Source of the DNA: Thiobacillus sp. SCUT-2
GTDB lineage: Bacteria > Pseudomonadota > Gammaproteobacteria > Burkholderiales > Thiobacillaceae
Assembly: GCF_035621355.1 (NCBI RefSeq)
Contig: NZ_CP141769.1
Span: 806,001-870,000, forward strand
Reading direction: 5' to 3'
DNA: 64,000 bases
This document shows, piece after piece, positions 15,601 to 25,445 of the stretch. The notes under the pieces were generated by a model that searched no databases, was not told the origin of the DNA, and worked only from the letters and a program-made list of their open reading frames with translations. How positions within the stretch are numbered: the first letter of the stretch is position 1; every line of letters begins with the position of its first letter. Made by a program: the position numbers and the translations under genes.

Positions 15601-16466
15601 ACGTGCCGGAACAGCAGCCGAACCGGGTGCGCAGCTTCCTCTTCGAAGCGCTCGATATCCGCGGCGCCTGGGTGCAGCTCGGCGGCGCCTGGCGCGAAAT
15701 GACCGCCGGCCGCGCCTACCCCGATGCCGCGGTCGCACTCCTGGGCCAGCTGGCCGCGGTGACGACGCTCATCGCAGCCAATCTCAAGCAATCGGGTCGC
15801 TTGACCTTTCAGCTGCGGGGCGACGGCGACGTCTCCATGCTGGTGATGGATTGCGATGAACAATTGCGCCTGCGCGGAATGGCGCGTACCCGGACGGGCA
15901 TGAACTCCGCCCTGGACGGGCCTGCCGGCGACCTGCGCGCACTGCTGGGCGACGGCGCACTGACGCTGACGCTCGATACCGCAGACATGCGGCATCCTTA
16001 CCAGAGTCATGTTCCGCTGCAGGGCGACGCGCTGGCGGCGGTGTTCGAGCATTATCTCGCGCAGTCCGAGCAGTTGCCGACCCGGCTGTGGCTGGCGGCC
16101 GACCGCGAGACGGCTGCCGGGCTGTTCCTGCAGGCGCTGCCGGGCGCCGCCGCGCGCGACGCCGACGGCTGGAACCGCGTGCAGATCCTGGCCAATACCG
16201 TGCGCGACGATGAACTGCTTCGCCTCGGCGCGATCAAGCTGATCGAACGCCTGTTCCCGGAAGAGGACGTGCGCGTCTACGATCCGCGCCCGGTCAGCTA
16301 CCATTGCCCTTACGACCTGGCCAAGATCTATTCCATGCTGCGCGGCGTGGGGCGCGCCGAGTGCGAGGCCATCATCGCGGAGCAGGGTGAGATTCGCGTC
16401 CACGACGATATCTGCAATCACGAATACGTGCTGGATGCGGCCGACGTGTCGGCCTTGTTCAGATGA
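15597..16466 (+). CDS. hslO: Hsp33 family redox chaperone with incomplete cysteine site
   Basis: 289-residue Hsp33-fold protein (AANLKQSGRLTFQLRGDGDV, RLFPEEDVRVYDPRPV, LRGVGRAECEAIIAEQGEI). Canonical Hsp33 binds zinc through CxC and CxxC and is switched on by oxidation. Here the first pair reads C237-P-Y239 and the second D270-D-I-C273, so one cysteine of each pair is missing; a third Cys is at 256. It may bind metal poorly or be regulated differently. The start is TTG 15597 overlapping the preceding stop (TTGA), with a GTG two codons later as alternative. Operon with the MoxR/VWA pair. Confidence 0.9.
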   Translation: MNVPEQQPNRVRSFLFEALDIRGAWVQLGGAWREMTAGRAYPDAAVALLGQLAAVTTLIAANLKQSGRLTFQLRGDGDVSMLVMDCDEQLRLRGMARTRTGMNSALDGPAGDLRALLGDGALTLTLDTADMRHPYQSHVPLQGDALAAVFEHYLAQSEQLPTRLWLAADRETAAGLFLQALPGAAARDADGWNRVQILANTVRDDELLRLGAIKLIERLFPEEDVRVYDPRPVSYHCPYDLAKIYSMLRGVGRAECEAIIAEQGEIRVHDDICNHEYVLDAADVSALFR

Positions 16467-16477
16467 AAGGAGGCGCG

Positions 16478-16777
16478 ATGCGGGGAAGATGGATGCTGGC
16501 GGGTGTGCTGTGGCTCGCCACGGGGGCCCATGCGGATGACGGGCGCGCGGGGATCGGCCGCTACGAGGCCCTGCCCCTGGCTGGCGCGGATGGCGGCAAG
16601 GGCGGCGCGCGGGCGCTCATACTCGATACCCGCGACGGCCACGTGTGGGTGTGGAGCGAGAACGAACTCATCACGACGTCCGACGGTCAGCGCCGTTACG
16701 GCACGGGCTTCATTTATCAGGGCAGGCTGCGTCCCGGCAGCCAGCCGGGGGAGTTCATCGAGCCGCAGGCGAAATAG
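16478..16777 (+). CDS. Small exported protein, function unknown
   Basis: 99-residue protein with a Sec signal peptide (MRGRWMLAGVLWLATGAHA, cut before DDG) and a compact beta-rich mature part (LILDTRDGHVWVWSENEL). The strong site AAAGGAGG at 16466-16473 sits four bases before ATG 16478, so this start is preferred to the ATG at 16463 that overlaps the hslO stop. No known family recognised; probably periplasmic. Confidence 0.7.
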   Translation: MRGRWMLAGVLWLATGAHADDGRAGIGRYEALPLAGADGGKGGARALILDTRDGHVWVWSENELITTSDGQRRYGTGFIYQGRLRPGSQPGEFIEPQAK

Positions 16778-16931
16778 GCGGCCGGCGGCTTCCGGATGGC
16801 CGATGGCGGCGGTCGCCGGACGTCCAGTTCGAGCGTGCTGACCGGCACGCGATGCCTTCGCCGCGAAGCGGGTGCGTTCCTTGTGGTTATTTCGCAACGC
16901 AAAGAGGCTGCCCAGGAAGAAAATTAATAGA

Positions 16932-16962
16932 TTGTGGTTTTCTTTTGCCGATTTGCTAGAAT
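16932..16962 (+). promoter_or_regulatory. Possible promoter of the Ala/Pro lipoprotein gene
   Basis: In a locally AT-rich stretch, TTGTGG (16932-16937) and TAGAAT (16957-16962) are 19 bp apart, slightly long for sigma-70. A second AT-rich element (TTTTTATATAAAG, 17011-17023) lies nearer the gene. The 260-bp gap 16778-17037 otherwise holds nothing recognised. Confidence 0.35.
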
Positions 16963-17037
16963 TCCGCGCGTCGGCTGGATCACAAGTCCCGGACCGATCT
17001 CTGGTGTGGGTTTTTATATAAAGTAAAGGGAAATCAA

Positions 17038-17304
17038 ATGAAATATTCCGTTCTCCTGGCTGCTCTGCTGGCTGTTTCCATGACCGCTTGCGGCAAAAAA
17101 GAAGAAGCTGCTGCTCCCGCTGAAGCGCCCGCCGCTGCTGCGCCCGCTCCGGAAGCTGCTGCTCCCGCTGCTCCGGAAGCTGCTGCTCCGGCTGCTCCCG
17201 CTGCTGACGCTGCCGCTCCGGCTGCTCCGGCTGCTGACGCTGCTGCTCCGGCCGCTCCCGCTGCCGACGCCGCTGCTCCCGCTGGCGACGCTGCCAAGAA
17301 GTAA
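17038..17304 (+). CDS. Ala/Pro-rich small lipoprotein
   Basis: 88 residues. The N-terminus is a lipoprotein signal peptide with lipobox SMTAC (Cys18), followed by GKKEEAAAP and then a low-complexity tail of Ala, Pro and a few Asp/Glu to a KK end. Such tails are flexible and may span the periplasm or cell wall, as in small abundant lipoproteins. Alanine is coded mainly by GCT, unlike neighbouring genes that use GCC/GCG, which suggests strong expression. It has a ribosome site (AAAGGGA), an AT-rich upstream region and its own terminator, so it is a single-gene unit. Confidence 0.8.
   Translation: MKYSVLLAALLAVSMTACGKKEEAAAPAEAPAAAAPAPEAAAPAAPEAAAPAAPAADAAAPAAPAADAAAPAAPAADAAAPAGDAAKK
17111..17290 (+). 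repeat. Degenerate Ala/Pro/Asp coding repeat
   Basis: Imperfect tandem units of about 30 bp built from GCT, CCG/CCC and GAC codons (peptide unit about APAADAAAPA) form the tail of the lipoprotein gene. Slippage between copies would change tail length in steps of whole codons. Confidence 0.7.
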
Positions 17305-17324
17305 TTTCTTGCGAGTCAGCAAAG

Positions 17325-17351
17325 AAAACCGGCCTTCGGGCCGGTTTTTTT
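17325..17351 (+). terminator. Rho-independent terminator, likely bidirectional
   Basis: Arms AAAACCGGCC (17325-17334) and GGCCGGTTTT (17339-17348) with TTCG loop, followed by more T. On the other strand the hairpin also runs into T-rich DNA, so it can also end the convergent aminotransferase transcript whose stop is at 17350-17352. Confidence 0.9.
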
Positions 17352-18516
17352 ATGTCTGCAGGAATTGATCGAGGCGGTTCATCGCTTCGGCCAGGCGTGG
17401 CAGGGGCTGGGTGTACGCGAAGCGCACGTGGCGGTCGCCCCCGTGCCGGCCGAAATCGATGCCAGGCGTGACGGCGACGCCGGCCTGCTCGAGCAGGCGG
17501 CGCGCGAAATCCTGGCTGTCCGAGGTGAAGCGACTGCACTCGGCATACACATAGAACGCGCCGTGCGGCGTCACGGGAATCGCGAAGCCGCGGTCGCGCA
17601 GGGCGGGCAGCAGGAAGTCGCGGCGGGTCCGGAGTTCGGCCTTGCAGGCCTCGAACAGCGCAAGCGCGGACGGAGCGAATGCCGCCAGCGCCGCGTGCTG
17701 CGCGGGCGTCGGGGCCGCCAGGAACAGGTTTTGCGCCAGCCTCTCCAGCGCCGGCATCGCCCAGCGAGGCGCCACCAGCCAGCCGAGCCGCCATCCGGTC
17801 ATCAGGAAATATTTCGAGAAGCTGTTGACGACGAAGACATCGTCCCACCGTGCGGCGGTGTGCTCGCCGCCGTCGTAGGTGAGGGCGAGATAGATCTCGT
17901 CGACGATCAGCGCGATGCCGCGTGCTGCGCACCACGCGTGAATGCGCTCGAGTTCGCCGGGCGCGATCGCGGTGCCGGTCGGGTTCGACGGGCTGGCGAC
18001 CAGCACGGCGCGGGTTGCGGGCGTGGCGTGGCGATCGATCAGGTCGAGCGTGAGCTGGAAGCCGGTCGCCGCGTCGACCGGAACGCTCACGGGCCTTGCC
18101 TCGCAGAAGCGGGCGAAATGGCGGTTGCAGGGATAGCCGGGATCGGCCATCAGCACCTCGTCGCCGGGGCCGGAGAGCAGGCCCAGCGCCAGCAGCAGCG
18201 CGCCCGATGCGCCGGGCGTGACGACGACCTGCGCAGGGTCGACCGTGGCCTGCCAGCGCGTCGCGTGGAAGCGGGCGATGGCCTCGCGCAATGCCGGCAG
18301 GCCGAGCGCACCGGTGTAATGGGTATGGCCGGCGCGCAGCGCGGCGACGCCCGCTTCGACGACGGGGGCCGGCGTCACGAAATCGGGCTCGCCGATTTCG
18401 AGGTGGATGATGTCGCGTCCGGCCGCTTCCATGGCCTGCGCACGCGCCAGGATGTCCATGACGTGAAACGGCGCGATGTCGTCCATGCGCGCGGCGACGT
18501 GCGGGCCCTCGCTCAT
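17350..18516 (-). CDS. Class I/II pyridoxal-phosphate aminotransferase
   Basis: 388-residue fold-type I aminotransferase. Visible: GEPDF and HYTGALGLPALREAIA near the N-terminus, ASPSNPTGT, the Asp/Tyr cofactor contact VDEIYLAL, and the PLP lysine in NSFSKYFLMTGWRLGW, and the C-terminal Arg that binds the substrate carboxylate. It is closest to the aspartate/alanine aminotransferase branch (AspC/AlaC-like), but amino acid preference cannot be read off. The ATG overlaps the mtfA stop (ATGA); the operon order is rmuC-mtfA-aminotransferase. The gene ends inside the shared terminator. Confidence 0.9.
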   Translation of the reverse strand: MSEGPHVAARMDDIAPFHVMDILARAQAMEAAGRDIIHLEIGEPDFVTPAPVVEAGVAALRAGHTHYTGALGLPALREAIARFHATRWQATVDPAQVVVTPGASGALLLALGLLSGPGDEVLMADPGYPCNRHFARFCEARPVSVPVDAATGFQLTLDLIDRHATPATRAVLVASPSNPTGTAIAPGELERIHAWCAARGIALIVDEIYLALTYDGGEHTAARWDDVFVVNSFSKYFLMTGWRLGWLVAPRWAMPALERLAQNLFLAAPTPAQHAALAAFAPSALALFEACKAELRTRRDFLLPALRDRGFAIPVTPHGAFYVYAECSRFTSDSQDFARRLLEQAGVAVTPGIDFGRHGGDRHVRFAYTQPLPRLAEAMNRLDQFLQT

Positions 18517-19286
18517 GCGCGGCCGCCTGCGCGCGCCAGCGGATGTTGGCGGTAGAACTGCTGCAATTGCCCATATACCGCCGGATACTCGGCATGCAAG
18601 AGCGCCGGCGTCTCGAAGAACGCCTCGGTCAGGACCGCAAAGAATTCAGCCGGTGCGTTGCTGGCGTAGGGATCGAGATCGGTGTCTTCTCCGGCGTCGA
18701 CGCGCGCGCAGAAGGCCTCGTACGCCGCGCCGAAATCCTGCGCCCAGGCCTTCGCGCTCATGCCGCGATGCAGGGGCGGGAAGCCGTTGGCGTCGCCGTT
18801 GAGCATGTCGAGCTTGTGGGCGAACTCGTGCAGCACGACGTTGAAGCCGTCGCGCTGCCCGCTCGCCGCGACGTCGGCGAGCGAAAGGACCAGCGGGCCG
18901 CCGTGCCAGGATTCGCCGGCAAGAATATCGCGCGTGTGGTGCACCACGCCGGCCTCGTCCATCTCCTCGCGCGGACGCAGGAATTCGTCGGGGTAGAGGA
19001 TGATCTCGCTCCAGCCGCGGTAGCTCGCCTCGTCGAGGTTCAGCGTGAGCAGGCTGGCCTGCACGGCGATGGCGAGCTGCATGCGTGCGTCGACCACGGC
19101 GCCGCCGGCGGCCGAGAAGGTCTTGTCGTGGAGCAGCAGGCTCGCCTGTTCACGCAGGCGCTGCAGTTCGTCGTCCGCGAGACCCTCAAGGATGGGCAGC
19201 GCATCGACGGTCTGGTTGAAGGCCCCGGCGGGGATGAGATGATGGCGCAGGATGCGTTCGCGCCGCCAGCGGCTGAACCAGCTCAT
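18513..19286 (-). CDS. mtfA: MtfA-family zinc peptidase
   Basis: 257-residue cytoplasmic zinc-dependent peptidase of the M90/MtfA family. The zinc site HEFAHKLD is followed by the third-ligand region NAPAEFFAVLTEAFFE. In E. coli MtfA binds the repressor Mlc; no Mlc/PTS gene is visible here, so that partnership is not implied. It overlaps rmuC upstream and the aminotransferase downstream by 4 bp each. Confidence 0.9.
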   Translation of the reverse strand: MSWFSRWRRERILRHHLIPAGAFNQTVDALPILEGLADDELQRLREQASLLLHDKTFSAAGGAVVDARMQLAIAVQASLLTLNLDEASYRGWSEIILYPDEFLRPREEMDEAGVVHHTRDILAGESWHGGPLVLSLADVAASGQRDGFNVVLHEFAHKLDMLNGDANGFPPLHRGMSAKAWAQDFGAAYEAFCARVDAGEDTDLDPYASNAPAEFFAVLTEAFFETPALLHAEYPAVYGQLQQFYRQHPLARAGGRA

Positions 19287-20575
19287 TCGTCGGCGTCGAG
19301 CAGGCGCGCGCTCGCCGCGTCCGGATGCTCGAGCTCGACGCGCTCGATCTGCGCGAAGCGCTTGCTGATCTTGTCGCTCGAGATTCGCACCTCGCTGACG
19401 TCCTTGTTCGCCTGCTCGATGTGGGTGGCGAGCTTCTTCATGCGTTCGTCGAAGCGCGCGAAATCCTTCGCCAGCTTGGCGAGCTCGTCCTTGATGACGT
19501 GCGCCATGCGCCGCGTCTCCGAATCGCGGATGACTGCGCGCGCGGTGTTGAGCACCGCCATCAGCGTCGTCGGCGAAGTGAGCCAGACGCGCTGCTTCTG
19601 CGCGTGTTCGACGAGGTCGGGATGATAGGCGTGGATCTCGGCGAACACGGCCTCGGCGGGCAGGAAAAGCACCGCGCCGTCCGAGGTTTCGCCGGCGACG
19701 ATGTACTTGGCGGCGATGTCGTCGACGTGCTTCTTCACATCCATCTTGAACTGCCGCCGCGCCGCGTCTCGCTCGGCGGGCGGCAGGGCGTCGTCGAACA
19801 TGCGGCTGTAGTTTTCCAGCGGGAACTTGGCGTCGACGCAGACGGTGCCCGTCGGCTCGGGCAGGATCAGCACGCAGTCGGCGCGTGCGCCGCTCTTCAA
19901 GGTGTGCTGGAAGGCGTAGGCGTCGGGGGGCAGGCTGTTCCGCACCAGGGCTTCGAGCTGCACCTCGCCGAAGGCGCCGCGTGAGCGCTTGTCGCCGAGG
20001 ATCTCCTGCAGGCTGACGACGTTGGACGCCAGCCCCTCGATCTTCTTCTGCGCCTCGTCGATCACGGCGAGCCGCGTCATCACCGAGGTGAAGGTCTCGT
20101 TGGTCTTCTTGAAGCCCTCGTCGAGCCGTTCGGCGACCTTGCCGGATATCTCGTTGAGGCGGCCGTCGACGGTCTGCGACAGCTGCTGCACGCGATCGCC
20201 GAACTGCGCGCTCATGCCTTTCAGCGTGTCCTGCAGCAGGCTCTGCTCGGCGCGGCCCTGCTCGATCAGCTTTTCCAGCATCGCCGTCTGGAACTGGCCG
20301 AGATGCTCGGTGACGCTCGCGCGCGTGTCGGACAGGCGCTCGGTCTGCGCGACCTGCAGGGCGGCGAGCTGGGCCTGCACGCGGTCGGACTGCTGGGTGA
20401 GGCCGGCGTGGAGGTCGGTCAGCACGGCACGGTGACGCGCCTCCATGTCCTGCACGAGCTGGGCGGGCAGGGCCAGCTGATCGCGGCGCAGCGCCTGCAG
20501 GCGCACGAGCAGGATCAAGCTGACGACGAGTAGGGCGGCAAGGCCGATCAGGAGGCCGATTTCGACGGGTTGCAT
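19283..20575 (-). CDS. rmuC: DNA recombination protein RmuC
   Basis: 430 residues: one N-terminal membrane helix (about 6-28), a long coiled coil (about 35-190) and the RmuC nuclease-like domain (KSRGAFGEVQLE variant GDKRSRGAFGEVQLEALV, VDAKFPLENY, VLFLPAEAVFAE). RmuC limits inversions at short repeats in E. coli. ATG 20575 (MQPVEIGLLIG) is chosen; a longer frame begins 20 codons upstream but overlaps the typA terminator. First gene of the rmuC-mtfA-aminotransferase operon. Confidence 0.93.
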   Translation of the reverse strand: MQPVEIGLLIGLAALLVVSLILLVRLQALRRDQLALPAQLVQDMEARHRAVLTDLHAGLTQQSDRVQAQLAALQVAQTERLSDTRASVTEHLGQFQTAMLEKLIEQGRAEQSLLQDTLKGMSAQFGDRVQQLSQTVDGRLNEISGKVAERLDEGFKKTNETFTSVMTRLAVIDEAQKKIEGLASNVVSLQEILGDKRSRGAFGEVQLEALVRNSLPPDAYAFQHTLKSGARADCVLILPEPTGTVCVDAKFPLENYSRMFDDALPPAERDAARRQFKMDVKKHVDDIAAKYIVAGETSDGAVLFLPAEAVFAEIHAYHPDLVEHAQKQRVWLTSPTTLMAVLNTARAVIRDSETRRMAHVIKDELAKLAKDFARFDERMKKLATHIEQANKDVSEVRISSDKISKRFAQIERVELEHPDAASARLLDADE

Positions 20576-20603
20576 GGCGTCGATTCTACCCGCTGGCGGC
20601 CAG

Positions 20604-20628
20604 AAAAAACCCGGCGCGGGGCCGGGTT
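20604..20628 (-). terminator. Rho-independent terminator of typA
   Basis: Arms AACCCGGC (20608-20615) and GCCGGGTT (20621-20628) with a GCGGG loop; on the minus strand the hairpin is followed by six T. It lies 20 bp after the typA stop. Confidence 0.9.
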
Positions 20629-20648
20629 CGGGCATGCCATCGCTTGGC

Positions 20649-22481
<1,833 letters not shown>

Positions 22482-22546
22482 GATTGGGTGCCTGTGTGGG
22501 GCCGGATTCGGGGAAACCCGGCATTGTAGCACGGTCGTGCGACGGC

Positions 22547-23821
22547 TTATCGAGTCAGGGGGTGGGCGGCGAGGCGGGCGTCGATGCGTTCGATGATGCG
22601 TTCGTAGCGCGGGCTGCCGACCGGCCCGAAGCGGCGGTCGAATTCGGCCTGCGGCATGAATTCCGGCAAGTCGCGGAAGTCGGGCAGCAGGGCGTCGTCG
22701 GTGTGCGCCAGCGCCAGCTGCTGCCGCACCCTGTCGGCCGCATCGCCGACCGCCCGCTGGCCGAGCCTGACCCCGGCGCGGTCGTTGGCGAGATCGGTGA
22801 AGCTGAAGCCCGAGCCCTTGCTCGCGTCCTCTTCCTCCTTGACCAGCCCGATCGCGTTGGCGAGGCGGCTGCCGCCATTCACCGAGAGCGCGGCGGAGAT
22901 CACGAAATGCTCGGCAAAATCGCGCCGGCCGTGCAGCGACAGCAGCACGGGCGGCGCCCGGCGGATCGAGTGGCTGTCGCCTTCCAGCAGCCTGGGCAGG
23001 CTGATGCCGGCCAGATACGCGGCAAGGGCGGTGATGGCGGCGCGGTTCTCTCCACGGGCGTCGGCGCCGGCCTGCAGGGCATGGTCGAACAGGGGCGCCG
23101 TGACATTCACGAGCGGCACCGTGCTGCCGCGCGGGTGGTGCTTCAGCAGGGCGTCGAGCCGTTCCGCATAGGCCAGCATGCGCGCCTGGTCGTCCGGGGC
23201 GATCAGCAGTTCGGCACTCTTGCGCTCGATGCGGGTCAGCAGTTCGGGCTGCCAGCGATAGTCGAGTGTGGCCTGGTTCTCGCCGAAGCCGATACGGACG
23301 ACGGCGTCGGACAACGCGGCATAGGTCGGGTCGCGCCGCAGCCAGCGATGCGCCAGCCGTGCGGTCCAGTCGGCCAGGGCGCCCGGAAGCGGCAGGCTGC
23401 CGAGCTGCAGGCTGTCGATGCGAACGCCGCCGGGGACTTCGACGACCTCGGCTGTGAGATTGAGGTAGCGGCCGAACGGCGTGCACCCTGACGGGCACAA
23501 GGACGGGACGGTCAGCGTGGCCGTCAGCGTGGCCACCCCCGGATCCAGTTCCGCCGCGATGCCGCTGACGCGCCGCAGCTCGACCGCGTAATTGAGCAGG
23601 CGGTTGAGGTCGGCTTCGTCGAGCTGGACCGTCTGCACGACGCCGGGCGTCTGCCCGCGCGGGTCGTGCTTCTCGAACAGCGACTTGATCCAGGCAAGAT
23701 CGGCGCGGCGGAATTGCGACGGCGGCTCAACTGCGGGGGCGTCGTCCAGCATCAGCCAGGGCAGCCCGACGATTGCCGCCAGCACGACGAACAGCGCCCC
23801 CCAGCCGACGAGTTTCTTCAT
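22547..23821 (-). CDS. Conserved hypothetical membrane-anchored protein
   Basis: 424 residues with one N-terminal membrane anchor (about 4-24), the rest probably periplasmic. The mature part alternates helical stretches with a beta region ([40 protein letters not shown]); two cysteines in CPSGC could form a disulfide. A late segment, [31 protein letters not shown], is reminiscent of a lysozyme- or transglycosylase-like core seen in some uncharacterised proteins, but no catalytic motif is clear. It stands just upstream of typA and downstream of the globin gene on the same strand. Function not assigned. Confidence 0.75.
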   Translation of the reverse strand: MKKLVGWGALFVVLAAIVGLPWLMLDDAPAVEPPSQFRRADLAWIKSLFEKHDPRGQTPGVVQTVQLDEADLNRLLNYAVELRRVSGIAAELDPGVATLTATLTVPSLCPSGCTPFGRYLNLTAEVVEVPGGVRIDSLQLGSLPLPGALADWTARLAHRWLRRDPTYAALSDAVVRIGFGENQATLDYRWQPELLTRIERKSAELLIAPDDQARMLAYAERLDALLKHHPRGSTVPLVNVTAPLFDHALQAGADARGENRAAITALAAYLAGISLPRLLEGDSHSIRRAPPVLLSLHGRRDFAEHFVISAALSVNGGSRLANAIGLVKEEEDASKGSGFSFTDLANDRAGVRLGQRAVGDAADRVRQQLALAHTDDALLPDFRDLPEFMPQAEFDRRFGPVGSPRYERIIERIDARLAAHPLTR

Positions 23822-23822
23822 G

Positions 23823-24203
23823 TCAGCCCGGCTGGTTGCGCATGAAGTCGGCCGTCTTGAAGAAGGCGGCCGTCAGTTCCTTCTGCAGCGCAGGCTCCAC
23901 GCCGACGTCCTGCATCGCACGGATCATGCATGCCATCCACTGGTCGCGCTCGGCCTCGCCGATGGCGAAGGGCATGTGCCGGCGCCGCAGGAACGGATGG
24001 CCGAAGCGGTCGGTATATTCGGGCGGCCCGCCGGTCCAGCCGGACAGGAACCAGTAGAGCTTGTTGCGTGATTCGGTCAGGTCCGCCGGATGGAGCTTGC
24101 GGATGCCGTAGTAGTCCGGGTCCTCGTCCATGAGGTCGTAGAAGCGGTCGACCAGCGTGCGGATGAGCTCGCTGCCGCCGAGGCGTTCGTAATGGGTCTG
24201 CAT
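23823..24203 (-). CDS. Truncated haemoglobin, group II
   Basis: 126-residue 2/2 globin. Group II markers: Tyr B10 in DRFYDLMDED, the FGHPFLRRRHMPFAIG block with the proximal His, and Trp G8 in RDQWMACM. Proteins of this group bind O2 and NO and often protect against nitrosative or oxidative stress. The stop is 1 bp beyond the start of the next gene downstream, and purT is 3 bp upstream of its ATG, so it is in an operon-like run. Confidence 0.92.
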   Translation of the reverse strand: MQTHYERLGGSELIRTLVDRFYDLMDEDPDYYGIRKLHPADLTESRNKLYWFLSGWTGGPPEYTDRFGHPFLRRRHMPFAIGEAERDQWMACMIRAMQDVGVEPALQKELTAAFFKTADFMRNQPG

Positions 24204-24206
24204 GCG

Positions 24207-25403
24207 TCAGGCTTTCACGGGCTTGATGGCGGCTGCGGCCGCCTTGGCGCGGCGTCGCGCTTCGTCGGCGTTCTCCGCCGCGGCGAGCGCCACCCCCATG
24301 CGGCGGCGGGGGAAGGCTTCCGGCTTGCCGAACAGGCGCACGTCGACGCCCGCCGCCCGCAGGGCGTCGGCGACACCGTCGAAGGCGATGCCGCCGGCGT
24401 CCATCGCGCCGTAGATGACGGCGGAGGCGCCCGGCTCGCGCAGCCCGACGTCGACCGGCAGGCCGAGGATGGCGCGCGCGTGCAGCTCGAACTCGTTCAG
24501 CCGCTGCGTGGCCATCGTCACCATGCCGGTGTCGTGCGGCCGCGGGCTGACTTCGGAGAACCACACCGCGTCGCCCTTGACGAACAGCTCCACGCCGAAG
24601 ACGCCGCGCCCCCCGAGGTTGCCGGTGACGGCGGCGGCGATCTCCTGCGCCCGTTGCAGCGCGACGGGCGACATCGGCTGCGGCTGCCACGACTCGACAT
24701 AATCGCCCTTCACCTGGACGTGGCCGATGGGCTCGCAGAAATGCGTCTCGACCGCGCCGGAAGCACCGAGCGCACGCACCGTCAGCAGCGTGATCTCGTA
24801 GTCGAAGTCGATCAGGCCCTCGACGATGACGCGGCCCTTGTGCACGCGCCCGCCGGCGGCCGCATAGTCCCACGCGGCCGCGAGCTGGCTGGCGTCGTCG
24901 ACGCGCGACTGCCCCTTGCCGGACGATGACATCACCGGCTTGACGATCACCGGATAGCCAAGCTTGGCGGCGGCTTCGCTCATGGCGGCAAGGCTGTCGG
25001 CGAACACGTAGGGCGACGTCGGCAGCCCGAGCGTCTCCGCGGCGAGGCGGCGGATGCCCTCGCGGTTCATGGTGAGATTGGCGGCGCGTGCGGTGGGGAT
25101 GACCTCCGCGAGCCCGGCGGCTTCGATCTCGAGCAGGGCCTCGGTGGCGATCGCCTCGATCTCGGGCACCACGAGCTGCGGTTGCTCCGCTTCGATCAGC
25201 GCGCGCAGCGCGGCGCCGTCGGTCATGTCGATGACGTGCGCGCGATGCGCGACCTGGTGCCCGGGCGCATGCGCATAGCGGTCGACGGCGATGGTTTCGA
25301 CGCCCAGGCGCTGCAGGGCGATGATGACTTCCTTGCCGAGTTCGCCCGCACCCAGGAGCATGACGCGGGTGGCGGAAGGCGAGAGGGGCGTGCCGAGGCG
25401 CAT
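24207..25403 (-). CDS. purT: Formate-dependent phosphoribosylglycinamide formyltransferase PurT
   Basis: 398-residue ATP-grasp enzyme that formylates GAR with formate and ATP, the folate-free route of purine synthesis step 3. N-terminal GAGELGKEV nucleotide/GAR site, [30 protein letters not shown] and the metal site [12 protein letters not shown] are all seen. Length normal. It is followed by a group II globin gene; no regulatory link is visible. Confidence 0.96.
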   Translation of the reverse strand: MRLGTPLSPSATRVMLLGAGELGKEVIIALQRLGVETIAVDRYAHAPGHQVAHRAHVIDMTDGAALRALIEAEQPQLVVPEIEAIATEALLEIEAAGLAEVIPTARAANLTMNREGIRRLAAETLGLPTSPYVFADSLAAMSEAAAKLGYPVIVKPVMSSSGKGQSRVDDASQLAAAWDYAAAGGRVHKGRVIVEGLIDFDYEITLLTVRALGASGAVETHFCEPIGHVQVKGDYVESWQPQPMSPVALQRAQEIAAAVTGNLGGRGVFGVELFVKGDAVWFSEVSPRPHDTGMVTMATQRLNEFELHARAILGLPVDVGLREPGASAVIYGAMDAGGIAFDGVADALRAAGVDVRLFGKPEAFPRRRMGVALAAAENADEARRRAKAAAAAIKPVKA

Positions 25404-25445
25404 ACGGAGATCCAGCAGAACCGAAAAAACAGATTTTACCGCGGC

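Noticed and set aside
17034-17322. Minus-strand Ser/Gly/Ala-rich frames opposite the lipoprotein
   Set aside because: They mirror the low-complexity codons of the lipoprotein; that gene has a lipobox, ribosome site and terminator.
22482-23498. Fusion of typA with an upstream 340-residue extension
   Set aside because: The extension overlaps the unknown anchored gene in another frame; typA begins with [19 protein letters not shown] as in all homologues.
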